This document shows, one piece after another, positions 33,355 through 44,633 of a stretch of DNA of 64,000 nt (position 1 is the stretch's first letter; each line of letters opens with the position of its first letter). The notes below the pieces were generated by a model. The model was given only the letters and a program-made list of their open reading frames with translations. It was not told where the DNA came from and made no database searches. The translations under genes were made by a program, and so were the position numbers. Origin of the DNA: Desmodesmus armatus (lineage: Eukaryota; Chlorophyta; Chlorophyceae; Sphaeropleales; Scenedesmaceae); NCBI GenBank assembly GCA_007449985.2, contig VIIQ02000106.1, forward strand, positions 62,001 to 126,000. Reading direction: 5' to 3'.

Positions 33355-36300
33355 ATGGGGATACTGCGTGACCTCATTCCATCTGCGCTGACTCGAATCC
33401 GCCAGCGACAGCAGCAGCAGTTGCTGTTTGCAGCCTTGTTCCTTGCATGTGTCGTTCTGCAGGCAGCAGGTGCTTCTGTCAATGTCAGCAACAGCAGTGA
33501 ACTGTTGACAGCGCTGCAGCTGCAGCATGCAGACCGGATTGTGCTGCAGAATGATGTATCCATGGGCGAAGAGTTCGAACAGTATGAGCAGTCTCCGCTG
33601 CAGATCATGAGGTGTGGAAGGCAATCGACCAGGACTGCAGCACTAGCATTGTTTCTGCTTGGCACCATGCTTGATGGGGGAGATTCCAAGACTCGTGAGA
33701 CCACAGCGCACTGTGCAGCTCTCAATCAGCTGCTGCAACGCCGATCGGGCGAAGCCTGTCATGCACAGCGTCCGACACCAACAAAGCACGCTACTGGTGC
33801 ATGCCCTGTGCATCCAATGCGTTGCATGTGCCAGAGGCCACCAGGAATGTGCAGCCAAGTACTCAAGGGCAGGCCTGTGCCTTTTGCGATTGAGTGAATC
33901 ATGCACCTGATTTGATGAGTCATGCATGATTCATGTGCTGTGTCTGCTGTTCGTCATAATGTCCTGCTGCCGTGCCAATCAATTATGCTGCGGTCTGCAG
34001 GAACATCACCGTCACAGGAACAGCCGGCAACAGCTCCAGCAATAAAGAGGCTATGCCCGTGCTGGACATGCAGAGCAAAGTCGGCATACTGCAGCTCTGC
34101 GGCACTTGCACATTCTCATTCATGTGGGTGTCCATCGCCAACGAGAACCGCGCAGGAACAGGTGGCGGTATGACAGTTTTCTCGGGGCAGCCAGGCAGCA
34201 GGGTCGACTGGATGGGCGGGTATGGCTTCCGCATGGCCTGCCCACCCTCCAAACCCCAGCTGTCCGCGATAAAGATCACCCGGCGCAGCGCGTTGTTCCC
34301 CAACCCCACTGCCGACGGCCAGCAGCTGGTCGAGTTGGTGAACGCATCTTACAGGGTAAGCCATCCAGATTTCGGGCGGCCCTGTGCAAAAGTGACTGTA
34401 CATGTGCGCTTGGAGGCTGCGGCTTCGAACTTCTTTTGGTGCTGAGCTGCGCATGCTTCAGGTCCTGCAGGCAGCCTGCCAGGAGTGCTGCTTCTGATGT
34501 CAGCCGTCCAGCACAGTCAGCTGGCATCGACTGCTTGGCATCCCATCTTATCAGTATGTGCTGCATGCAAATCTCACACTTTCTGCCGTGTCATGGGCGC
34601 ATTCCCAAACTAATCTTGATAGTTGGTTGTGTCGTTTGTCAACAGTACAGTACAGTACAGTACCAAAAAAGTACACTGTGACCTACCAGGTGCTGTAAGC
34701 AAGGAGGCACATGATGAATTGTCACTGACAATCGGCCGTGCTTTGATTGCCGCTGTGAATGCAGGGGAACTTTTATCCAGATGCTTTGAAAGTGGTGGAC
34801 CTAAGCTCTGACATCACGCCAGCACAGCTCACCAACAACTCCCTGACTGGAGGCTATGCCATTGTAAGGGTAGGGTGGTATCCGATTTGCAGTGCAGATG
34901 CATGCCACATGATCTAGCGGCTCTAGCATGCCATGATACAGCCGGCCCAGCAGTAGCGGCTGCACAGCCTGCAATGCGCAGTTGTGCCTTGATGATGTTT
35001 GCTGATTCTAGGTTCTCAGAGTACGCGCCAGAGCCGTGACATGTTGCTTTGAACCGAGTTAGTGCTAATGGTTTGCGGTTACGGTGTGCATGCTGTGTTG
35101 CACCGATTGTGTATAAGTAGTGCTTGTCCTCTCAGTGTTTGGAGCATATCTCATGTGCCTGTGTCAGCACATTGTGTCAAATGGTTTGTGGGTGCGTTTT
35201 GCATGCTGTTCTTTGCCACTTGCAGCGCCGCAGGAATGCCGTTCGCCTGTGTCAGCACGTTGTGTCCTCTCAGTGCTTGGAGCGGAGGCTGCCAGAGGAT
35301 TGCATAGCTGAGGTCGCGGGTGGCGGCAGCAGGGCCAAGGAGGCAGCAGCAGGACCTACAGGGCCCAACCCTGACCCACCGGGCAACGCAGTGGCCATAG
35401 CTGTGCCTTTGGCTATTGCAGGTGAGCCACTCACAATCCTTTGGGCCAGCATGCCGCCTGGTGCAGGCCCCTGCGGCACCTCCAGGCAAGAAGACCTTGA
35501 CGGTGTATGGCGTGTAACGTGAAGGCTTGCTGCGATGCACTGTCCTGTTCCTCGGTGATGTTTGCGCGCTGCCAGCGCGGCTTGCAATACAGCACGGAGT
35601 CCTGCTAGCATGCACTGCGGGAACGAGGCTGCTGAACATAGTGCTGCCTTGTGGTTTGCTGTGTGCTGTGCACATTTGCAGGGCTGCTGGTGTTGCTGTC
35701 AGCAGCAGCACTGGTGCTGTGGCGGCAGCGGCGCAGGAAGCGCCACCAACACGGTTTGCTGCCTCTGGCACCTGGCCCCCCTGAGAATGGTGCTGGTGCA
35801 GGCCTGCTCGCTGTCGCTGACCTGGATGCTTACGTGCAGTCTGATGCTGACCAGGGGTTGCAGGGAGGAGGCAGCAGGTAAGCTTTCTGCGCATGACATG
35901 GCGTGAGTTTCAGCAACAGGCGCAAAGTATGGTTTGGACGGTTGCAAAGTATCTGATAGCGCTGCCGCCGCGTAGGCTACACCCAGTGAGACGTGATGGC
36001 TGCAGGAGCGGCTCAGCCACTTATGGTAAGTTCGAATCCCAGCGAGGGAGCCCCACCCCGGGGCTTATCGGGTACCGGAATTGACGTACTTGTGCGGGTG
36101 ATCTCAATCGCCCACTCGAATGCGAAGAGGAAGGGTGCTAATATATGTGAAAGCCCCCATGAGCAGATCTGCTCGCTGGCCAGTGCCGGGGAAGAGGGTT
36201 AACCCCCTGCAATATTGGTATTGGTATTGGTAAGTTGGGCTCTGGCGCTGAACTGATGCGCTGCTTCCACGCGACAGGGTGCATTTGCAACACTTGCACA

Positions 36301-39300
36301 AGGGTCTGCATGCAGGCTATGTTTGAGCACCTTGTTTCAGACAAGGCTGGTACCTGGTGCTGGCCATCGTACACTGTGCCTGCAGGCCAGTGCCTTCCAA
36401 GCAGCCCAGCAACAGCAGCCTGGTGCAGCAGGGTTCTGCAACTGCCAATGAGCCCTGGAAGCTCATTTGGTCCAGCAGTGCTGCCAACACGGACCGGCCA
36501 ACGTGGAACACTCAAGACAACATAGAACTGGGTGAGTCTGAACACAGTGTTGGCAAGACAGTCCTGCATGACAGTTTGACAGTTCAAGCTTGTGGTTCAG
36601 GTGTGGCAGCACCATCAGATCTGTTGCCGTTTGTGTCATCGCGACAATGCAAGACGCATGTGCTGTTGGGGTGTGTGGCTTCAACTGCTGCTTGTGGCCT
36701 TGCAGCGGATCATTCGCTGCCAGACTGGCAGTCGTGTCTATGTCAACCAGCTGGACCAAAAGCCCAAAGCTGTGCAGCCAACAGTTGCAGGACATGCGTT
36801 GCTTATCGCATCGCAGAGGCAGGCCAACCTGTCCGGCATGTCAGGTCACATGTACTGCATGTCTGCTGTGCTGCTGCTTTGTGTGCAGGCGTGCTGCTTG
36901 GCGCAGGCTCCTTTGCACGGGTGTACAAGGGCAGGTGAGGCTATTGAGCTCTTGAGGGAAGGAGCTGAAGACTCCAACTAGCCTGCAACCTGGGCGCTGC
37001 AAGTGCGGTTCTTTCAGCCTCTTCAAGACATGGGTGATCCATGTCCACAGCACAGGCGCCACTGCTATGGCACTACACCAGCCCCTGCTGACGTGTTTCA
37101 CTATCGACTGGTAGTACCATTTAGGCAGTGTGCCGCACAGTCTAGTGAACAACTTGTTGTCTCATGGCGGCCGCCGCTGAGTCAGTGAAGTGGGCCAAGC
37201 CTTGCAAGTTACCAGTGGGCATCAAGTGTTCCAGACAGTGTTGCTTCTCACAAGCCAGTGGCAGTGGCAGCGGGCCACTCATGCCATTCAAGCTGCTGAT
37301 CTCCTTTCTGTCATGCCTGCTGCAGGTGGTCTGGACTGGATGTGGCTGTAAAGGTGCGGTCTGTGCTGGGGTTCCTGTGCTGTGCCGCGTGAGGCAGGAC
37401 AAGGGCACATCCTGCAGCGTTTTCCTTTTTTTTTTGGCATGCTGGGCTTGTAAGGGTTTTGTCCATAATGTGTGCACAGTCTGACAACGTCACCAGAAAT
37501 CCAAGTTGCCATCAGTTTGCTGTGGCTGACGCCAGCAACATTGAGCCCTGCATGGCATGACCGTGCAGGACCTGCGCTCTCAGTGCATGCATTTTGACAT
37601 CACCTCCTGCTTGTTGGAAGGCTCGTGCTTCCTTCGTGTGTAGCGCCACTGCCGAGGTGACATGCAGCACAGCCGTGCTGTCCTGGTGTTGCTGTGTTTC
37701 TGCTGCTGCCTGTGTCAGGTCATCTATCATGGCCCTGAGAGTGTCAACACCGTCTCCAACGAGGTGCAGCTCATGCTGAGTCTCAACCACCCCAACATCG
37801 TGCGTGCCTACCACTGCATTACAAAACAGCTCGTGCCAGCACAGCAGCAGCAGAGTCCTGCAGCATCTTTGAGTCCTCCGCAGCTGCAGCTCAGCCGGGC
37901 TATCAGTGAAGGCAGCAGCGTGCAGCGCTCGCATGTCAGCACACACAGTGTTGGCACAGGCAGTGCAGGATTGACTGTCACAGGCCGTGTGCCGTCTATC
38001 AGCGGTGCTGGGACCCCTCAGCAGCCGTTCCTGCCGCTGCTGAGCTTGCACCAGCAGCCGCGACGAAATAGCTCAGGTGCTGACGTGGCGCCGTTCTCGG
38101 ACAGGAGCTTTGCTCTCATCCACACAGGGCAGGCAGACAGCAGGGGGCTGCAGCATCAGCCGCACCAGCAGCCGCAGCACCAGCACCAGCAGGGGCAGTC
38201 AGCACAGGCACTTGGGGAAGTGGAGCTCTTGCCCCTACGGGCAGGCACTGGCAGCAGTTTCCTTACACATGGGTCCTCTCTATCTGCTGGACAGCCCTCT
38301 ACCCCGCCCCACTTTCAAGCCTTGCAGGCTGCTGCTGTTGCTACACCCAGCACAGACGCATGGACAAGCACAGGCACGCAGTCCCTGGTGCGCGGCGGGA
38401 TAACTAGCAGCAGTGGTGTCGGTAGCGGCCTTGTGCAGGATCTGGATGTCTTGTCTTCGCTGCCAGCCTACCAGCGCAAGGCAAACCTGCAGCGCCGGTC
38501 ACTGGGGTTGACTCCTGCAGCTGGGGCAGGTAGCGCAGCCGTTAACGGTGTCCCCCAGTCACTGGGCCAGCCGGGACAGCACTCCCCAGCAGCTACAGGC
38601 CCAGTTCAGCAGCAGCAGGCCGACAGTCCTGGCTTCGCTAACGTTGGCAGCATCGGTCCAGGCTTTGCTGTCATGAGCGTGCCGCCACCTGGGTCTATCT
38701 CCCCAGGCACAGCAGCAATCGCAGCCTCGGCCATGGCTATCCTGAGCTGCTCAACTGCCAGCAATGCCAGCACAGACAGCCTGATGGTACCTCGGTCGAT
38801 GTCCACCCTGCAAGGCTCGGCAGGGCCTGTCAGCCTCCTTGGCAGTAGTCTCATCGGCAGCAGGGGGTCTTTGAGTGGCACAGGCACTGGCACAGGCTTT
38901 GGTAGTGGTACTGGCACAGGGCCTGGTAGTGCGGGGAGCCTACACAACCCTGGCCCTGCACCCACCCCTGGGCCCTGGGGCTCTGTGAGCGGTACAGGCA
39001 CTGGCACAGGCCCTAATAGTGCCGGTAGCCTACCCGAACCTGGGCCTGCTGCCACTGGGGTGACCCCTCTGCAGCAGTTTGCCAGCCCTAGCTGGCAACT
39101 TGCTGCACAACAGCCACAGCAGCAGCAGCTCAGCATGTCAGGGGGCTTAGTCAGCATTGCCGCTGGCAGGGGAAGCAGCAGCAGCAGCAGCCCTCTGCAA
39201 GACCCTGCTACTAGTGCAGCCAGCGGAGTGACGTCACACCAGGTGCATCTGCTGGGTTCAGCTTCCGGGGTTCGGGGTGTCTCGCCAGGTGATAGCTATG

Positions 39301-41983
39301 TGGTGTTGCCTTCGGCAGGGTCAGCAGCAGCAAGCGGCTCTGGTCCGAGCATACTCAGCAGCAGCTCCGGTCCCACTGGAAGCCGAGGAAGCTTTGGCAG
39401 TCAGGCCTGGCCGCTGATCGTGTCTCCTTCTCGGACGGGGCAGGAGGAGTCGAGTCCGTACCTTGCGGAGAGGAATACGATCGGCAGCGCTGTTGGGGGA
39501 AGCAGTGTGGAGACGTGGCATGGGCAGCGTGATCCGACGACGCTGTGTGAGACTTGGCTGGTGACGGAGCTGTGTGACAGGTGGGTGTGACAGCACAATG
39601 AACAGCTGTGGGCGGCCGTTTAGTGCTGCCGCAGCTGCTGTCAGTGGACTGTAGGTAGCAGCTGTGTTCTGATATCGTCTGTCTGCTCTAGCTTTGTCGG
39701 GCTACTACCAGCTGGGCCTATCTGTGCGGTTGACTATCCTGTGGCATGGTTGAATGTACAATGCAGCCAGCGAGTGAGTTTTATGGCAACACTTGATACT
39801 GCAGCGCTCAGGACGATCACATACTACACAAAGGCGGTACTGGCTGCGCTGCCGCTTATTCCCTTTTTTGCTGCAGGGGCACGCTTGCGCGTCAGGCGTC
39901 TGAGTGGCAGCCTGAGTTGAGCGAGCAGGACATGCTGCGCCTGCTGCACCTGCTGAGGGACGTGGCATGCGGGCTCAAGCTGCTGAACTCACAGCATGTG
40001 GTGCATGCTGACCTGGTAGGCCAAAGAAACTGTGACGTCTGAAGCACACCCCCCCCCCCCCCCCGCCAAATGGCCAATTATGCCTTGCATGTGTCATGCC
40101 ACGCTTTCGTCATTTATTTATTTTCAAGCTCACTCAGGCGGTAATGGTGCATGGGGCTGGTTGCCTGCAGTGTTGTTGCGCATGCACACTGTAGTGTCTG
40201 TGCTGCCGGATGGCTTGACAGTTACATGCCGTAGATCTCCCAAGTGATGCGCTGTGCTTTGTCTGCCGTGACCCTTTTACTTGCAGAATGCACACAACGT
40301 GCTGCTGTCCAGCAGCTCAGTGGCCCGTCATCAGGGCTTAGCCGTGGTGTGCTGTAGACCTTCAAGCGACGCTGTGCTCCGGTGACAGACAGGTTGTCAT
40401 GCGCCTTGTGACTTGCTGCATGTCTTTGCCTGCAGAATGCGCACAACGTGCTGGTGTCCAGCAGCTCGGTGGCCCGCCATGGGCTGGTGGCTAAGGTGGC
40501 TGACCTGGGACTGTCAAGGATCCTGAAGCAGCAGACAACACACCGCACAACTCGAACGGTGCGCAGCTCAGCTCAGTGTGTGACAGGGATATCTATGTGA
40601 GGCGCGTGTATGGTGTCGTATTCATGCAGGCATGCTGTCCTGCAGCAGCTGACAGGGCCACATATAACACCTTGCCAAACGGAAGCGGCTTTGCTGCGGA
40701 CCTATTGCATAACTCTTTGTTGCAGTTGTCGCAGCCAGTGCTTCAGAAAAGGTAAAAGCAGGAACGCGTATGATGCTGTTGTTTGTGGCGTGTGTTGCCG
40801 CCGCAGGTTGGCATGCTGACTCACCAGCCACCTGAGCTGCTGCAGGATGGCAGGATGTCGCCTGCTGTGGACGTGTACAGGTGAGCAGGCACTGCCAAGC
40901 AGGTTGAGCAGGCGTGGCTTTTGTCAGTAGGTGGTCACTTTTTCGGGTGTGCTGTCTATTGGTTACCCTACAAGGCTCTTCAAATGTAGTCATAAATGCT
41001 GCAGTGACTGAGGGTGTCTGCTGGTCTTCGTGTTTCATCAGCTTACACTGCTGCTTCACATGTGTGTGTTGCATTGCCCATGCAGCTTTGGCATCATGAT
41101 GTTTGAGGTGTTCACAAGGCAGGCTGCATTTGCCCGGATGCGCTACGGCCAGATCTACCATCAGGTAAACCCTTTCTGCTGACACAGCACCATGCTGACA
41201 GACATGTGCTTGGACCAACGGTATCATATCGCTTGATCATCAAGATGCCTTTTTGACAAAGTGCTGGTGCGCGAGGCAGAAAGTGCTGAGATATGCTAGC
41301 TGCAGGAACACCTCACTTGCAAGACTTGCTGGTGTGTGTGGTGCAGGTGGTGGTGCTGAGTGCGCGCCCTGCTGTCCCCCCTGACATGCCAGAAGACTAT
41401 GAGCTGCTGATGAAGAGGTAGGCTGCCCCTGGGAGCCGGTTCCCTTATGGGGCTGACGCATGTGTTGAAGGAACAGCACAGAAGTCAGAGAACTGGCTTT
41501 CACAGCTAGCGGCGTGTGCGCTGATGTGGCCGCAGGCTAGGCTGGCTTTTGCCTTGGCAGGCATAGCACTGGTGCAAATGACCGTCATTGCAACAACCGG
41601 CAGAGCAACTTTCACATGCCAGCAGTCTGCAGCAGTACCGGTGCGCTGGTGTCAACATGGTACCGTCTGTGTCATGCTGCAGCAGCAGCAGTCACAATGA
41701 TTGTATGCCAACTTGGCACACATTGAATGTGTGCCGATGCATGCCGAACAAGGTGATTCTTGCACAGCTGAGCTGGTTGCTTGTGTGTGTGCGTGTGTGC
41801 AGGTGCTGGTCTGCTGACGTGAGTGAGCGGCCGACAGTGGACATGTTGCTGGAGTGCCTGGAGCTGATGATTGAGGACAGGCTGGAGCTTGTGTGCTCTG
41901 CTGCTGCTAGTTATGCAGCAGGCGGTAGTTATGCAGCAGGCGGCAGTTATGCAGCGGGCGGCAGTTATGCAGCAGGCGGCTGA
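33355..41983 (+). CDS. Receptor-like TKL protein kinase with giant N-lobe insertion, 1283 aa
   Basis: Fifteen exons fit in phase: 33355-33611, 34001-34355, 34765-34863, 35226-35421, 35682-35877, 36386-36531, 36889-36934, 37326-37353, 37719-39580, 39877-40015, 40436-40558, 40807-40880, 41086-41164, 41347-41417, 41803-41983. The ATG at 33355 precedes a signal anchor (LLFAALFLACVVLQAAG). The ectodomain resembles a parallel beta-helix (ADRIVLQNDVSMG, NITVTGTAGNSS). A membrane helix (LLVLLSAAALVLW) leads to the kinase: GAGSFARVYKG, VAVK, NEVQLMLSL, then about 570 Ser/Gly/Pro/Gln-rich residues before LCETWLVTELCD. Catalytic loop HADLNAHN, VADLGLSR, PPELL and FGIMMFEVFTR follow. The tail has four SYAAGG repeats. 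Catalytic Asp and both Lys and alpha-C Glu are kept; HRDLK lysine is Asn. Inferred plasma-membrane Ser/Thr kinase; ligand unknown. Exon order, phases and several lengths match the gene at 6775-14407. Confidence 0.9.
35985..36232 (+). mobile_element. tRNA-derived SINE-like insertion
   Basis: An exact RNA polymerase III B box, GTTCGAATCCC, lies at 36030-36040, preceded by an A-box-like TGGCTGCAGG at about 35997. A GC-rich body with GGGTTAACCC follows, and the 3' end is a short tandem tail (TATTGG)3 at about 36213-36231, as is usual for SINEs with LINE-type tails. It lies in an intron of the plus-strand kinase gene and is absent from the paralog. The 5' boundary is approximate. Confidence 0.55.
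38875..39065 (+). repeat. In-frame duplication inside the kinase insertion
   Basis: Two roughly 35-codon copies run SGTGTGTG...SAGSL(H/P)xPGPA, separated by a TPGPWGSV linker. They lie in the disordered insertion and show it is still growing by tandem duplication. Confidence 0.7.
40287..40340 (+). pseudogene. Partial extra copy of the kinase catalytic-loop exon
   Basis: An acceptor (TTACTTGCAG) is followed by NAHNVLLSSSSVARH-coding sequence nearly identical to the start of the true exon at 40436. After about 50 bases the similarity stops, and no donor in phase follows. The copy precedes the functional exon by 149 bp. Confidence 0.8.
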
Positions 41984-43476
41984 TTGGTGAAGAGCAGGGT
42001 ATGGGAGCGTGTGCCGCACCGTTCAATAGTCAACAGACATTTGGCAGCAGCAGTATGCCATGCTGAGACTGCCTTAGCTCTAGTGCAGCTTGCGGTGGCT
42101 GCAATTTTGTTCTTCTGATGTTGCATTGACGGGCTGGCTTGGTACAACAGTGGTAGATGTTTGGACTGCTTGTGTTCAGTTTGCCGCATCGTTTGCTTGG
42201 ATGCTCCGTGCGGCTGATGGACCGCTGCCACTGCGGCGCCAGCTTCTGAGTCTCAATTGCCCTTGCCGCGCGGCTCTACGAGTCTGCATGCTGCCTGCAT
42301 TGTCATTCTTACGTTGTGTGGTGAGGAGGGGGTCAAGCTATATCCTCAAATCAATCGTTGGACGTTGGGGCCACCAACATGTTGCTTGCTGTCATGTGGT
42401 AGGGTGGAAACTGGATGGGCTGATCACCCACCCAAAGTGTTGCGCAGCAACGGCAGCGTCTTATTTTTCTGGACGCGGACGCCGAGCCATCTTATTTCAG
42501 CTTCTAGCGCCAGGTTCTGGCTTCTGCTTACTGTTGTATGTTGCGCAGTCGGGTATTGCTCAGCAATAATCTATCTGTGCCTGTGGTCTGCTTTTGAAGC
42601 AGCGGAACGGTTTCAGGAGCATGGGTGATTTAACTTGGGCTATCTGATCAGTCCTGTGTGCAACACGTGCTGCACGTTTCTGCAGCGTGCTTGCGCTGTG
42701 CCTGTTTCTGGTGTGGCACCCTTGCTGACTGGCAGTCACTGACTGCTGGCAGCACTCACAGATGGTATGCAACCCTGTGACAGTGCTCAAACTTCAGCAG
42801 CTGTATGCGTTGCCGCAACGCTTATATGGTATATGCGCAACTTGTGAGTTTGTATCACATGCCCTGCCAGGATCTGCGGCAGATCTGAGTCTGCACTATA
42901 TCATCTACGGTACTGCAGATTTGGGTCCTGCTGGCAAATTTCAATTTGTGGGGTCTTTTTTGTCTGACGGTTGACGGTCTTGTCTAACGGTTTTGTCTGA
43001 CGGTCTGACGGTCACCGTTGTGTCAGCCTGTACGCGCATGCTAGGCTTGGTGTGCGTGTTAGCCTTGGATAAGCTTGCAGCCGGCAGGTTGTACCGACCT
43101 TGCATGCATGCAGCATTTGATCCAGAAGTGCAATAGCATGCTCTGTCAAACGTACTGGCATGCTTATTGTGACTACTGGCAGCAATGTGTGACAGCCACC
43201 ACTGTTGCGCTTCTGAAGCAGTAGCAGAGGTTGAAAGCTTTGGCGTGGATCTAATTGTACAATGTGAAAATGCATTGCGGAATCGGTTGCATCCAATCTT
43301 GTTGTCAGGACAGGTCAGGATGCATTTCAGGCGGAATTGTGTGCATTTGTTGTTGTTGTGCAGATGCACTCCAGGCCAAGTTGCGCAACTGCAACCAATT
43401 GGTTGCCATTGGTTGCAGACAATTTATTTTTGTACTCTTGTAGGGCAGGTTGTTTTGTGAAGGTGTGTGTTTGCAG

Positions 43477-43638
43477 GGTTATGCATCCGGAATGCGCAAG
43501 CAGTGGTGGAGTAAGAACTGCTACAGTACATGCCCTGCATGTAATGCAAGCCTGTGTTGCTCAGTTGGGGTGCACCCCAACTGTACACGTGTACAGACTG
43601 ATGTGGAGTTCAAGCACATGATGCGCAGAACATGCTGA
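43477..43638 (+). CDS. Possible Cys-rich exon (uncertain)
   Basis: After an acceptor (GTGTGTGTTTGCAG) a 53-codon frame reads RKQWWSKNCYSTCPACNASL, then CC, and ends at a stop at 43636-43638. The spacing of Cys residues recalls the C-terminal zinc ribbon of piggyBac-type transposases, but similarity is weak and no DDE domain is visible nearby. It could be a transposon relic or chance. Confidence 0.22.
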   Translation, partial: GYASGMRKQWWSKNCYSTCPACNASLCCSVGVHPNCTRVQTDVEFKHMMRRTC

Positions 43639-44248
43639 TGATTTTGAGTCAGCACAAATGAGTCGCGATGTCCAATATGATGCCCATGCAGTTTGGTGGT
43701 CAATCTGTATCGCAGCTGCAGCCTGCTGAAGGCATCCGTGCACCTGCTGCCTACAGTGAACCTCAGGGAGTCGACATGCAAGCTCAACCAAAGTGTGGCC
43801 CACACATGCAATGGTCAGTGCAACTTGCCAGTTGGCTGCTCCTGCAGCGTATTGCTGCAGTGCTAGTGGCAAGGGACTAGTAAACAAGCGAAGCCAGGCG
43901 GCACCACGGCACCCAGCTGCATGCTGTCACTGCGGTACTCAACAGTGTCACCACATAGCCATGCCGCCGTCTGCAGGGGCAGCTCACAAAACAGTGTGAT
44001 GCGGGGATGTGCACTCGCCACCTCACCACCCACTGGCAGGTATCAGCCTGGTAACAGTAACTCAACACCCCATGGGGTGTTTTGCCATGACAGACAGCAT
44101 ACTGTCTGGCTGCAGGACAAGCCAGCAAATGTCCCGTCACGGCACGCCCAAGCATATGACTGCAACATGAGACAAATTTTGAGCTACCCAACCTGCCAAC
44201 AGTCCTGGCAGCATGCAAACCTGGCAGCCAATCATGCTGGCACATGCG

Positions 44249-44294
44249 CATGCGCAGGAGCTCTCATGCGCAGGAACTCATGCGAAGGAGCTCT
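44249..44294. repeat. Short tandem repeat, ~15-bp unit
   Basis: CATGCGCAGGAGCTCT, CATGCGCAGGAACT and CATGCGAAGGAGCTCT follow one another directly. Confidence 0.85.
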
Positions 44295-44633
44295 CACAGA
44301 TGCTACGCTGAACAAATGTACCACCTAGGTGGCTGTCAGCAGCTGACCTTCATGGTCAGAGCATCAGGTGGATTGTCCAAGGCCACCAGCCCAAGGCAGC
44401 AAGCATGAGACTGCCACAGCACTGGAGTGTGCACCCCATGCCTAGGTCCCGCACCCACGGTGGGTCAGCACAAGTCAAACCCCGGGTCTGAACCATCACT
44501 GACTTCACCACAATGTACCCAGCACAAGCAGCATCCAACCTGACTGCAGTGCTGCTCCCAGCACCTCCGGAACAGCATGCTGAGCTCAAATTGCTAACTC
44601 TGCAGTTGAAAGTGCTAGGTCTCATGAGACTGA

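Larger units (their letters stand above)
41984..44633. other. Intergenic, mostly without recognisable features
   Basis: A GTCTGACGGT-type short repeat lies at about 42962-43015, and a three-copy CATGCGCAGGA repeat at 44249-44294. One Cys-rich possible exon is listed separately. No other gene is supported. Confidence 0.5.

Noticed and set aside
36711..36795. Possible kinase exon reading RIIRCQTGSRVYVNQLDQ
   Set aside because: It does not fit the phase of the flanking exons, has no GT donor and has no counterpart in the paralog, whose intron joins IELG directly to VLLGAGSF.
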